64,000 nucleotides of DNA from UBA6623 sp965238125 (GTDB lineage: Bacteria > Acidobacteriota > Terriglobia > Bryobacterales > UBA6623), in assembly GCA_965238125.1 (NCBI GenBank), contig OZ250179.1:2170001-2234000 (forward strand), written 5' to 3'. A program made the translations under genes and the position numbers. The notes beneath the pieces were generated by a model that saw only the letters and a list, made by a program, of their open reading frames with translations, had not been told where the DNA came from and did no database searches. Positions 19,704 to 27,938 of this stretch are shown in pieces. Numbering within the stretch: the first letter of the stretch is position 1; every line of letters starts with the position of its first letter.

Positions 19704-19892
19704 GAGGAGCTGTTGGCTCGATTGTACCGCGCCGGGGGGCTGTGAAAAAATGGGGATTGTACCGAGCGCCGACCGCATAAGTTCCCTTGAGTCAGGACCC
19801 TCATCCGGCGCGAAGTGGACTGTACCCGATTTTTTCGCAGCCCCTCGCGCGGCGGAATAGAAAACCGGGCCTATGGCGTCCAGGCCCGGCTT

Positions 19893-20065
19893 GATCCGAA
19901 ACCGAGCCGCGACCGTGAACCCAAAGCAATAGTCCCAGCCCGACCGGCTGGTAGAATAGCCTATCCGCAAGCTAGACTTGGCCGGTGCCGGGCTCGGACT
20001 TCAAATCCGATGTTTGCTGTTCCGCAGCAAGGGTGGGTACGACTCCCACTAGCTTCCGCCATAAT
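19893..20065 (+). repeat. 173-bp direct repeat, unit 1 (tRNA-Sec block)
   Basis: Nearly identical to 21599-21771, offset 1706 bp. The unit contains the AACCGAGCCGCGACCGTGA motif, the TAGAAT -10 box and a tRNA-Sec sequence. Because each unit is followed by a paralogous sulfatase-like gene, the whole tRNA-plus-gene block was duplicated in tandem. Confidence 0.9.
19967..20061 (+). tRNA. tRNA-Sec (TCA), degenerate copy
   Basis: 95 nt, colinear with the intact copy at 21673. It keeps the TCA anticodon in CGGACTTCAAATCCG and the encoded CCA end. It has C instead of G at position 2, which breaks an acceptor pair. It also has TAC instead of TTC in the T loop, which removes the TPsiC signature. The long variable arm is perfectly paired (TTGCTG/CAGCAA), better than in the intact copy. 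Probably a decaying duplicate, but not proven dead. Confidence 0.7.
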
Positions 20066-20168
20066 GCTATCTTAGTTCGATGACTTATCATTTACCTGGT
20101 GCCCGGAATTGTGCCCGTGGATGCGCGCCTTTCGTCCTCCGCCACAAGAACACGCTCATAACAAGCCG

Positions 20169-21514
20169 ATGATGTCCCTGCCAACTCGGCGTCTCCGGCT
20201 GTTTTTCTTGACCGTCTGCCTGCTTGCCGCTTCGGCGTGCTTTCGGTCGGCCCCGGAAGCAATCGCTCCCAACATCATCGTCATCACGATTGACACACTG
20301 CGAGCCGACCACCTCGGATGTTACGGGTACTTCCGAGATACGTCCCCCAACATCGACCGATTTTCCGAGCAAGCGATTCTGTTCGAAAACGCCTTCACAA
20401 CGATGGCCACCACACTTCCGGCCCATCTATCGCTGATGACCTCCGCCTACCCCGTGACCCACGGCGTGAAGGGGAACCTGAAGGCATGGAAACAGCCTTT
20501 TTCCGGGTCGGGCGGCATCAAGACCTTGGCTCAAGCGATGCGTTCGCTGGGCTATGAAACAGCGGCCTTTGTCAGCGCCGTGCCGCTCAAGCCCCACTCG
20601 GGCATTCAGGTTGGGTTCGACACCTATGATTTTCCGCGCGACAAACAGCGGCCGGCGGAGACGACAAACCGTCGTGTGTTCAAGTGGCTCGCTCGGCCGC
20701 GCGAGAAACCGTTCTTTCTTTGGGTGCACTATTTCGATCCGCACGCTGCTTACAACCCCCCCCGCCCTATAAGAAATTCTTTGCAACGGATGCCCAACAG
20801 CGAGAGTACCTCGAGAGCATTGATGTGGCGTTTGCCAAGTTTCCCCGGATTCACGGCATACAGAACCGCTACGACGGCGAAATCCGCTACACGGACGATC
20901 AGATTCGGCGACTGTTTGGTCGAATCCGACGCCAGGGGCTTTGGGACAACAGCGCGATCGTGCTGACGGCGGACCATGGCGAGGGATTGGGTCAGCATGA
21001 CTGGGTCGGACACTTGCACATTTACAACGAGCAACTGCATATTCCGCTCATCGTGAAATTCCCTTCCAACCTCGGACACCCCGCGCAACGCTTGCGGCGG
21101 ATCGCTTCCTTGGTGGATATTGTTCCCACACTCGTAGGGGAACTCGACATTGCCATTCCCGACAACCTACGCGGCCCGATGGAGGGAATCAACCTGATGC
21201 GGTCCGATGTAGAAAGGCCGTTCGTCCTTGCCGAAAGAGCACACGTGCTAAAATTTGCGTTGATCAGCCGAGATTGGAAGTTCTTTCATTCAACCGAACG
21301 GCCCGATGAACTCTACAACATGCGAACCGATCGTGGCGAGAGGCATAACGTAGTCGAAGAGAATCCGGAGACATCCCGCGAAATGTTCACCGAACTGCTG
21401 AAGATTCGAGCCAGACAACCGGCACAAGGCAATCCCACCAATCAGCTCGGTGATTCGGAGCGCGAGCAAGAAATCTTGAAACAGCTGCGGAGTCTGGGCT
21501 ACGTCAAGCGATAG
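20169..21514 (+). CDS. Sulfatase/alkaline-phosphatase-superfamily lipoprotein 1 (frameshifted)
   Basis: Exported hydrolase of the alkaline phosphatase superfamily. ATG 20169 or 20172 gives a lipoprotein signal with lipobox LLAASAC. Metal-site motifs: ITIDTLRADHLGCYGY and TADHGEGLGQH. At the nucleophile position the sequence is TTLPAHLSLMTS, with threonine where formylglycine sulfatases have Cys/Ser, so it is not a formylglycine enzyme; phosphate or phosphonate esters, or lipid head-group transfer, are possible. The frame breaks at a 7-C run (about 20757-20763); one more C would restore FDPHAAYNPPPPYKK. It ends with the family-typical ILKQLRSLGYVKR. Paralogue of the next gene. Confidence 0.85.
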
Positions 21515-21598
21515 AATCGTCGGACGCTCGAGAACTCGCCGGCCCTTGTATGGCGTGTGGCGGAGGCGTCAACACACCGGTCTGCTAGACTAGGAATC

Positions 21599-21771
21599 GA
21601 TCCGAAACCGAGCCGCGACCGTGAACCCAAAGCAATAGTCCCAGCCCGACCGGCTGGTAGAATAGCCTATCCGGAAGCTAGACTTGGCCGGTGCCGGGCT
21701 CGGACTTCAAATCCGATGTTTGCTGTTCTGCGGCAAGGGTGGGTTCGACTCCCACTAGCTTCCGCCATAAG
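21599..21771 (+). repeat. 173-bp direct repeat, unit 2 (tRNA-Sec block)
   Basis: Second copy of the block at 19893-20065. It starts with the AACCGAGCCGCGACCGTGA motif, has TAGAAT at 21658-21663 nine bases before the tRNA, and ends just after the tRNA CCA. Differences are limited to a few bases in the tRNA and its edges. Confidence 0.9.
21673..21767 (+). tRNA. selC: tRNA-Sec (TCA)
   Basis: 95 nt, as in E. coli selC. Eight-pair acceptor GGAAGCTA/TAGCTTCC, discriminator G and encoded CCA. Anticodon loop CTTCAAA with anticodon TCA, a long variable arm (TTGCTG/CGGCAA) and a canonical T arm GGGTTCGACTCCC. It should be charged by SerRS, converted by SelA and delivered by SelB at UGA with a SECIS; none of those genes is in this window. 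A TAGAAT -10 box lies nine bases upstream. Confidence 0.95.
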
Positions 21772-21897
21772 CGGGACGGGAGATCGCGAGGGCGCGGCTC
21801 GTGGTTAAGTATCGGGACGAGAAATCCACCCATCTGGCGCTGCGTTCTCCATGGAGAACGCACTCATGAGAAGGCGAGCGTGACTCTCGCGCGACTG

Positions 21898-23263
21898 ATG
21901 CGCCTTCCAATTCCCTCTCGCCGGCTGCCGTGGTTGGCGATCTGCCTGCTCGCAACCTCGGCGTGCTTTCGGTCGGGACCGAAGACGATCTCTTCCAACA
22001 TCATTGTGATCACTATCGACACGCTGCGCGCCGATCACCTCGGATGCTACGGGTATTTTCGAGATACGTCACCCAACATCGACCAATTTGCCCAAGATGC
22101 GGTTCTGTTTGAGAACGCGTTCACAACGATGTCAACCACGTTGCCCGCGCATCTGTCGCTGATGACATCGACGTACACCCCGGCGCACGGCGTTAAAGGG
22201 AACATGGACGTATGGAAAAGCCCGTTTGCCGGCTCAGACGGCGTCACAACTCTGGCTCAAGCCATGAGGCTGCTCGGCCATGAAACAGCGGCCTTCGTTA
22301 GCGCGACGCCGCTCAAGCCTCACTCGGGGATTCAGGTTGGGTTCGACTCTTACGATTTTCCCGATGGCACGGAGCGTCGCGCGGCGGCAACAAACCGTCG
22401 CGTGTTCGAGTGGCTGGATGAGTCGCGCGAAAAACCGTTCTTCCTTTGGGTTCACTATATTCGACCCGCACGCGCCCTACAGCCCCCCCTCGCCCTACAA
22501 AGCATCCTTTGCCACGGACCCTCGGCAGCGGGAGTACCTCAGCAGTGTTGACATATCGTTTGCCAAGTTTCCGCGGATTCGCGCCGGGCACAATGCCTAC
22601 GATGGCGAGATCCGCTACACCGACGAACATGTCCGGCATTTATTCGATCGAATCCGAGAGCAGGGGCTCTGGGAGAACAGCACGATCGTGCTGACAGCGG
22701 ATCACGGGGAGGCGCTGGGACAACATGCCTGGCTCGATCACGGCCGCATTTACAACGAGCAACTCCATATTCCCCTCATCGTAAAATTCGCATCGACGCC
22801 GGGGCATCGCGCGCAACGTTTGACGCGGGTCGCTTCCCTGGTGGACGTTGTTCCGACCCTCGTCGAGGAACTCGAAATTGCTGTTCCGGACAACCTCCGC
22901 AGCCGGATGCAGGGGATCAACTTGATGCGGTCGGAAAATGAAAGGCCGTTCGTGTTTGCCGAAAGGGTACACCGACATCGAGATTGGGAGTCAGGCCTGA
23001 AATTCGCGTTGATCAGTCGGGATTGGAAATTGTTCCATCTCACCGAACACCCCGACGAGCTTTACAATATGCGAACCGATCGCGGCGAGAAGCACAACGT
23101 AATCGAGAAAAATGCCGAGACATCCCGGCGGATGCTTGCCCACCTGCGGAAGATTCGAACGAAGAGGTTCGAGGACGACACTCCGGCCGATCGGCTCGGC
23201 GACTCGGAGCGCGAGCGGGAGATCCTGAGACAACTGCGGAGCCTGGGCTATGTCGATCGATAG
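21898..23263 (+). CDS. Sulfatase/alkaline-phosphatase-superfamily lipoprotein 2 (frameshifted)
   Basis: Tandem paralogue of the previous hydrolase, with lipobox ATSAC (ATG 21898, MRLPIPSRRLPWLAICL). It has the same ITIDTLRADHLGCYGY and TADHGEALGQH metal motifs and a threonine at the nucleophile site (TTLPAHLSLMTS). The frame breaks near 22459: an extra A in TATATTC turns HYFDPHAPY into HYIRPARAL. The C-terminal half continues in the other frame to REILRQLRSLGYVDR. It contains an insertion (RVHRHRDWESGL) absent from paralogue 1. The break lies within ten codons of that in paralogue 1. Confidence 0.85.
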
Positions 23264-23402
23264 ATGTCGCCGGGTTGGAAACTTGCCGGGTCAATGCTTC
23301 CAATGCTTCCCTGCTTCCAGGCCGAAACAGCGCGGTCTGCTAGACTGGGAATGCTCGGCGGCTCACCCGCGGTCGAGTTCCGCAACTTATTGAAAACACA
23401 AA

Positions 23403-23479
23403 GCGCCCGTAGCTCAGCTGGATAGAGTGCTTGCCTCCGGAGCAAGAGGTCGCGCGTTCGAATCGCGCCGGGCGTACCA
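23403..23479 (+). tRNA. tRNA-Arg (CCG)
   Basis: 77 nt with a complete cloverleaf. Acceptor GCGCCCG with CGGGCGT (a G-U first pair), D arm AGCTCAGCTGGATAGAGT, anticodon stem CTTGC/GCAAG around CTCCGGA (anticodon CCG), T arm GCGCGTTCGAATCGCGC and encoded CCA. It marks the left border of the IS-rich region. I saw no repeated 3' end that would mark an attachment site. Confidence 0.97.
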
Positions 23480-23569
23480 TTATTTTCAACAACTTACAGT
23501 GAATCGGCAAAGCGTGGAACTAGGCGATGTGATCAGAATGTGATCAATGTGCTAGACTTCGCGGGCATA

Positions 23570-23716
23570 GTGAACCGACTCGCCGTCGCCCTTCTCGCCT
23601 ACGCCGCCAAAGACCTGCTGAGCGGCCGCGACACCCAGGAAATTCTCACCTTGGATCGACGGAGCCCCGTGGTAACCTTGGCCCATGACACTACCAATTT
23701 CGGCTGGCTACGTTGA
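23570..23716 (+). CDS. Small ORF, possible decayed gene
   Basis: 48 codons from a GTG (NRLAVALLAYAAKDLLSGRD). The G/C-rich third positions look coding. There is no Shine-Dalgarno and no family I recognise, and its 3' end overlaps the next gene by 32 bp. It may be the end of a lost gene. Confidence 0.25.
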   Translation: MNRLAVALLAYAAKDLLSGRDTQEILTLDRRSPVVTLAHDTTNFGWLR

Positions 23717-24134
23717 GCTTCTGGGTCTCGTCGGCGGGTTTGTGGGGGCGATAATACTTGCGTTTTCGGTGAAGGCACACCCTGGTGGTGCGACGCATGA
23801 AGGCGTTCCCCTTGCAGTGTACTTTCCCCGTTGGTTCAAGGTCGGAGTAGGGGTTCTGTTGGCCGGTTTCGCCTTGCAGATTGCGGCTAGTAGTCTCGCA
23901 ACGGTGGGTCGCCACTCCGGCGACCCAATTGACAGCCCATCCGACCGCGTAAGCGGCCAACGTTACTCATTGGGTCACGACCCTGGGTTCGGGGCCACGG
24001 TCAGCATCTTCGACAGTCGCGAAGGCCGCCTCTATCTGCGAACCCTCGAAGACAACCCGGAAGGTAAGTGGGTGGTTTTTGACGTCAACGAAGGCCAACA
24101 GGTGCTGGCTGCCACCGACGATCCAGTCCAATGA
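23685..24134 (+). CDS. Small membrane protein, unknown function
   Basis: 149 residues with two predicted TM helices: LGLVGGFVGAIILAFSV and VGVGVLLAGFALQIAASSL. A soluble C-terminal domain follows (RGSLYLRTLED-like strands, VVFDVNEGQQVLAATDD). No family recognised. The composition and codon use look genuine. No strong ribosome site precedes the ATG. It lies between tRNA-Arg and the EXLDI gene. Confidence 0.55.
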   Translation: MTLPISAGYVELLGLVGGFVGAIILAFSVKAHPGGATHEGVPLAVYFPRWFKVGVGVLLAGFALQIAASSLATVGRHSGDPIDSPSDRVSGQRYSLGHDPGFGATVSIFDSREGRLYLRTLEDNPEGKWVVFDVNEGQQVLAATDDPVQ

Positions 24135-24261
24135 TCGACGCCATCACGCGCAGGGCATCGCCTGGGTCGACGGAGCCCCCGCGCTGCTCCCCTTCGCCCT
24201 GTGCTGCCATTTGGCAGGCATAAGAAGCCGACAGGACGCGTCTACGGCTGTGAGGGGGGGG

Positions 24262-24308
24262 TTGACAGAGTTCCCCTAAGTGTGTACTCTAGTGTGTATC
24301 CACACTTC
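24262..24308 (+). promoter_or_regulatory. Promoter and iterated operator of the EXLDI gene
   Basis: -35 TTGACA (24262-24267), 17-bp spacer, -10 TACTCT (24285-24290). Overlapping it are a perfect 7-bp inverted repeat AAGTGTG (24278-24284)/CACACTT (24301-24307) and two direct AGTGTGTA repeats 12 bp apart (24279 and 24291). This arrangement suits autorepression by a ribbon-helix-helix-like protein, which the downstream gene may encode. Confidence 0.65.
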
Positions 24309-24331
24309 TGTGTGTCAGAGAGGTACACTAA

Positions 24332-24829
24332 ATGATGACTGAGACCGTAACAATGCCGAGCCGTAAGAACATCTACATCCGCGACGAAGATCAAGATCTG
24401 CTCCGGGAGTTTGAATCTGATGGTGGGAACGCTTCCGAGCTTTTCTCTAAGTCGCTCAAAAGGCACATCGACGAAGAGCGCGAACGTAAAGAGCAGGAGA
24501 AAGCCGCACGGGGACAGCACGGACGAATCATCGTCGAACTGTTGGACCAATACGGCATCTTCCGGAAGAAGGCGTTCCAGGGGCGCTGGCTCTTGGACCC
24601 CGAGGCTCTTGGATCGGGCGGGATAGAGCCCCAGTACTGGGGGATAGCCGAGACCCAATTAGGCCGGATAGTGGTCGTTCATCACGACGACGAACGAGAG
24701 ACCGACCCAAGCACCTTCAAGGTCATGACTCTGGAGGAGTTCCGTGAAAACGACTCGGTGCCGGCTGACATCAAAGCGGATGCCCTGGAAGTCCTCGGCG
24801 AAGACTACGTTGAGGAACTCGATATCTGA
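24332..24829 (+). CDS. EXLDI-family protein
   Basis: 165 residues ending in EELDI, the C-terminal motif that names the EXLDI family as I remember it. The N-terminus (SRKNIYIRDEDQDLLREFES) looks like a ribbon-helix-helix strand-helix start. A charged helix follows (LFSKSLKRHIDEERERKEQ), then a beta-rich domain. Function is unknown; DNA binding with autoregulation is inferred from the operator upstream. AGAGAGG serves as ribosome site. IS1380 copy B begins 93 bp downstream. Confidence 0.7.
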   Translation: MMTETVTMPSRKNIYIRDEDQDLLREFESDGGNASELFSKSLKRHIDEERERKEQEKAARGQHGRIIVELLDQYGIFRKKAFQGRWLLDPEALGSGGIEPQYWGIAETQLGRIVVVHHDDERETDPSTFKVMTLEEFRENDSVPADIKADALEVLGEDYVEELDI

Positions 24830-24921
24830 GCCGTTCTTCTTCCCTTCCTCGGCGCTGAGGGGTATTGCGCCCCGGCGAGGGATGGGCGTATAGTAGAAAG
24901 CGCCCCGGCAAGGTGCCTAAA

Positions 24922-26587
24922 CCAGGATTTCCATTTTGGCCCTGGCACGGTCACAGGATACACCCCCGTTGCGCCGAATACCACGTCTTTTCGCGCTGAA
25001 CCCTGCACATCACCTCCGCCGGTAGGCGCCAGGGCTCGTCCGTCCGCTCACAGACGTTGATTGAGCGGACTGAACGGCGCTCCGGCCGACACTGCTCCCT
25101 GCGAAACCTTTTTGGAGCCAAAAACTGTTGATCCTCGCCCGGGCAACGCTACCCACCCGGCACAGGCAGCGCCCAGATCCTATGCAGCATGTCACCGAAC
25201 AGCCGCCGGTTCAGATGCCCCTCCGCCAGCAGCAACCAGTAGTAGCGAGCATGCTTGACCAGCCGACCGCCGGTCTTCATCAACCTGTGTTGCAAACTCG
25301 TTAGCGACCAGCTTTTGATTCGCTGCGGCAGCCCTAGCCGCCGCCACAGGTTGCCCAGGTTGTAGGCCGGCACGCTGAGTTGCAGCCGTACCTCGTTGGC
25401 TCGGAAGCGGTGACACGACAAGCGGGTCCAGTGCGTGGCCTGTTTGCCTTCTTTGATCCACTGCTCCGCCGTGCCGCGCTTGTTGTAGAACCGCACGACC
25501 GAGCGGCTCGGCAAGCTCATGCTCGTCACGACAAATCCGACGCGCGGGAATAGTTCGCCCTGGTGATGCTCGACCTTGGCGACAACTCGCCTTGCCTTCG
25601 ACCAGCTCTCGGCCTGATAGCGAAAACTCTTGTAGCGCACTAGGGGCTTGGCGTTCGGCCTGCCCGGTGGCCGAAACAGGATGTCCTCGATCTCCAGCTC
25701 CAGGCTCTTGTTCGCCGGGATGCGAATCACGTAGTCCACGCCGCGCTCCTCCATCGCCTCGTAGATCTCGGGCTTGGCGAAGGCGGCGTCGGCGCGGAAC
25801 GTCACCTGTTTGCCCTCCGCCTGTTGTCGTTCGATCTCCGGCAGTAGCAGCTCGTCCCAGTCCTCGGCGCTGTGCACGTTGCCGGGACGCAGCTTCGCGC
25901 CTAGGCAGTCGCCGTGCTGGTTGAACAGCAACAGCGGGTGATAGCAGAGGGACTCAAAATGGCCGTTGTAGGCACTGCCTTCCTGTTGGCCGTGGACGGG
26001 GCTCTCCGTGGAGTCCATGTCGAGCACCACGCGGTCTGAACCGTCGGGAGCTTCGGCTTGCGCGACCAGCTCCCGGTTCACTGCCATCAGCCCCAGCAAG
26101 TTCTCTTCGCTCGCCAGCATCTCCGTCTCGAAGCCATGCAGCGTCGAGGTCAAGGCTGCTCCGCGATCCCAGTTCCTCTTCGAGCCGATCAAGCGAAAGG
26201 TCGGATCGGCGGATACTCGAACGGCGTCATTGAGGTCCTCGTAGCCAGCGAGTCGGCTGTAGACCGACTGCCGCAGCAGATCGGCCAGCGGGAACTTCTT
26301 GTTCAAGCCTTGTCGCGAGTCGCTGAGATGCTCGTCGATCAGCTTCCCGAGTCCGAGTCGTTCATCCAGTTCGCGAACGAGAATCAGACCGCCATCCGAG
26401 GTGACTCGCGATCCTTGGAAATCGACTTTGAGAAATCCATTGAACGTGAGCTGAAACGGCTTGTTTTCTTTTTCACCCATCGGGTGTTGACCTCCATGGC
26501 GTCCTTATCGGGCTCTAGCCCCTATCAATAAAGACGCTGAAGGTCGCTGGATGGTCTGAAGCTCATACATCAAATTGAAAATGCGGG
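24922..26587 (-). mobile_element. IS1380-family insertion sequence, copy B
   Basis: 1666 bp in minus orientation. The right-type end CCAGGATTTCCATTTT starts at 24922; the 5'-type end reads CCCGCATTTTCAATTT inward from 26587. A perfect 5-bp duplication CTAAA flanks it (24917-24921 and 26588-26592). Almost identical to copy C, including the 5' leader, which differs from copy A. Joining the flanks restores an open frame on the minus strand, so the insertion may have split a small gene there. Confidence 0.95.
25149..26480 (-). CDS. IS1380-family DDE transposase (copy B)
   Basis: 443 residues, intact. Same domain plan as copy A: LDMDSTESPVHGQQ and TFRADAAFAKPE acidic motifs and RGTAEQWIKEGKQ near the end. 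It differs from copy C by very few residues (for example KKFPLADLL here versus KKFALADLL), implying recent transposition of this subtype. Confidence 0.95.
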   Translation of the reverse strand: MGEKENKPFQLTFNGFLKVDFQGSRVTSDGGLILVRELDERLGLGKLIDEHLSDSRQGLNKKFPLADLLRQSVYSRLAGYEDLNDAVRVSADPTFRLIGSKRNWDRGAALTSTLHGFETEMLASEENLLGLMAVNRELVAQAEAPDGSDRVVLDMDSTESPVHGQQEGSAYNGHFESLCYHPLLLFNQHGDCLGAKLRPGNVHSAEDWDELLLPEIERQQAEGKQVTFRADAAFAKPEIYEAMEERGVDYVIRIPANKSLELEIEDILFRPPGRPNAKPLVRYKSFRYQAESWSKARRVVAKVEHHQGELFPRVGFVVTSMSLPSRSVVRFYNKRGTAEQWIKEGKQATHWTRLSCHRFRANEVRLQLSVPAYNLGNLWRRLGLPQRIKSWSLTSLQHRLMKTGGRLVKHARYYWLLLAEGHLNRRLFGDMLHRIWALPVPGG

Positions 26588-26693
26588 CTAAACACCCCGC
26601 CGGGACTTCCAGTCACACGAGAGGTTAGCTCGTGCACCGGCCAACCCATTATCGCAACCCCCCAACGCGCCAACGCATCCCGGTAGTCGCAAT

Positions 26694-26783
26694 ATTCGCC
26701 CGATCGGGCGAATGCTTCAACCGTGAGATGCCCCGCCCGGCGCAAGTTATCGGAAACGGCAGACCTGCCGAAACCGATAGAAT
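26694..26783. promoter_or_regulatory. Palindrome and double-dyad upstream of an unknown two-gene cassette
   Basis: A perfect 20-bp palindrome ATTCGCCCGATCGGGCGAAT lies at 26694-26713. A second symmetric element at 26749-26778 reads ATCGG-AAA-CGGCA-GACC-TGCCG-AAA-CCGAT. It abuts a TAGAAT -10-like hexamer at 26778-26783, about 55 bp before the ATG at 26838. The layout suggests operator sites for a dimeric regulator of the downstream pair. Confidence 0.45.
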
Positions 26784-26837
26784 CCGCTGCCGACAACGCC
26801 CCTCGTGTGGCTTCTTTTCATCAAAGGAGCTCAGGAA

Positions 26838-27320
26838 ATGTCAGTTACAATTCACCTTTCCGACACGAGCAAATTGCTCGATCACTTCGGTTGGTTTCTC
26901 GACAACGCCGAGGAGCCGGACATCGCGCAAGCCGCCGACCTGTTTGAGGAATACCGCCGGGACACCGGTACCGGCTTGTGGGGAGCGGCGTTCGTGTACT
27001 TCGCGCTCTCCGGCAAGTACGACGACGAGCAACAGCGAAGGCTGCGTATGGGGTTGGCGATGGCCGCCAACGATGTCGCCAGAGACGCCCCCGATGCGGA
27101 AGTAAGGTTCCTGCTCGACGTGCTTGAAGCCGCGGGCTACAAACCCGGATACAGCTGGGACAAGCCCGAAAAGAAGCCGATCTGGCTGCATTGGGTCGAC
27201 GCCATGGACGCCAATGAAGCGCTGAAAGACGTGGACGAAGAAGTGCCCAAGCTGCTGGTGACGATGAGAGATCTCGTGGTGCTCGTCGAGAAGCGGCTCG
27301 CGATCGGCGGTGCGGCATGA
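26838..27320 (+). CDS. Unknown acidic helical protein, cassette gene 1
   Basis: 160 residues from ATG 26838, with AAGGAG 9 bp upstream. The longer frame from 26805 has no ribosome site. Helix-rich, with several aromatic and acidic stretches (LLDHFGWFLDNAEEPDIAQ, WLHWVDAMDANEALKDVDEE). No signal or TM. I do not recognise the family. The next gene overlaps the stop by 4 bp (ATGA), so the two are translationally coupled and probably form a complex. Confidence 0.65.
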   Translation: MSVTIHLSDTSKLLDHFGWFLDNAEEPDIAQAADLFEEYRRDTGTGLWGAAFVYFALSGKYDDEQQRRLRMGLAMAANDVARDAPDAEVRFLLDVLEAAGYKPGYSWDKPEKKPIWLHWVDAMDANEALKDVDEEVPKLLVTMRDLVVLVEKRLAIGGAA

Positions 27321-27739
27321 CGACCCTTGAGCAACTCGCGGACCGTGAGCGCCTGTACGGCGGACTCCGCTGCCTGCTGGAACACGGCCAACCCGACGAC
27401 GTCCACCTTATGGCGGAAATCCTGGACTGGTACCGCAAGGAGGAATGCTACCTGTACGAGAACACGGAACCATTCGAGGCGATCGTCTTGCAAGCGGTCT
27501 CGATCGAGGCGGACTATCGGCAGAGTGAAGGGCTGCCGCGAGTGCGGGACAAGATGGATATCGAGCGGTTCCACGCGTTGACGCTCTCCAACTTCGCGTT
27601 TGCGGCCGTCACATGTGCGCGAAAGAAGCCCGAGCGCGTTGTCTGCGAGGCGTACAACATGATCCGGGAGGCGCTGTATGACGAGACTGTCAACGCCAAC
27701 CGACAGCCGACGTCTTTGCGGGAATGTTGCTGGGTATAG
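27317..27739 (+). CDS. Unknown helical protein, cassette gene 2
   Basis: 140 residues, coupled to the upstream gene by ATGA overlap. Visible pattern: LADRERLYGGLRCLLEHGQPDD, DWYRKEECYLYENTEPFEA and CARKKPERVVCEAYNMIREA. Five cysteines are spread over it. No TM or signal. Not recognised; a two-component cargo such as toxin-antitoxin or a small adaptor pair is conceivable from the organisation only. Confidence 0.6.
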   Translation: MTTLEQLADRERLYGGLRCLLEHGQPDDVHLMAEILDWYRKEECYLYENTEPFEAIVLQAVSIEADYRQSEGLPRVRDKMDIERFHALTLSNFAFAAVTCARKKPERVVCEAYNMIREALYDETVNANRQPTSLRECCWV

Positions 27740-27783
27740 CTTCCCCCAAAAAGTTGGGGAAGGTAAGCCGGTCAGAGTGAAAA

Positions 27784-27812
27784 AACCCCGCTCGGCAGGG
27801 AGCCGAGCGGGG
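27784..27812 (-). terminator. Rho-independent terminator (minus strand, perhaps bidirectional)
   Basis: An 11-bp stem CCCCGCTCGGC/GCCGAGCGGGG with a 5-nt loop. Read on the minus strand, a run of six T follows the hairpin. It would end transcripts from the small minus-strand ORF at 27939-28061 and may also stop the cassette above. Confidence 0.7.
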
Positions 27813-27938
27813 CGAAAGGAGATGACAAAAAATTGAGATACTCAAGTCCCGCGTGAATGCTACCACGGTTGCAGGCCGGGTTTCAATATCGGCTCGCGCA
27901 AAAAACGGGGCAGCGGCCAACGAAGAAACCGCCGTCCC

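Noticed and set aside
20169..23263. Hydrolases as selenoproteins using the adjacent tRNA-Sec
   Set aside because: The nucleophile position is a normal threonine codon and the interruptions are frame changes, not in-frame UGA codons.
26563..26796. Minus-strand frame cut by IS1380 copy B
   Set aside because: Joining the flanks extends an open frame, but there is no motif or ribosome site, so I do not call a gene; noted only in the IS entry.
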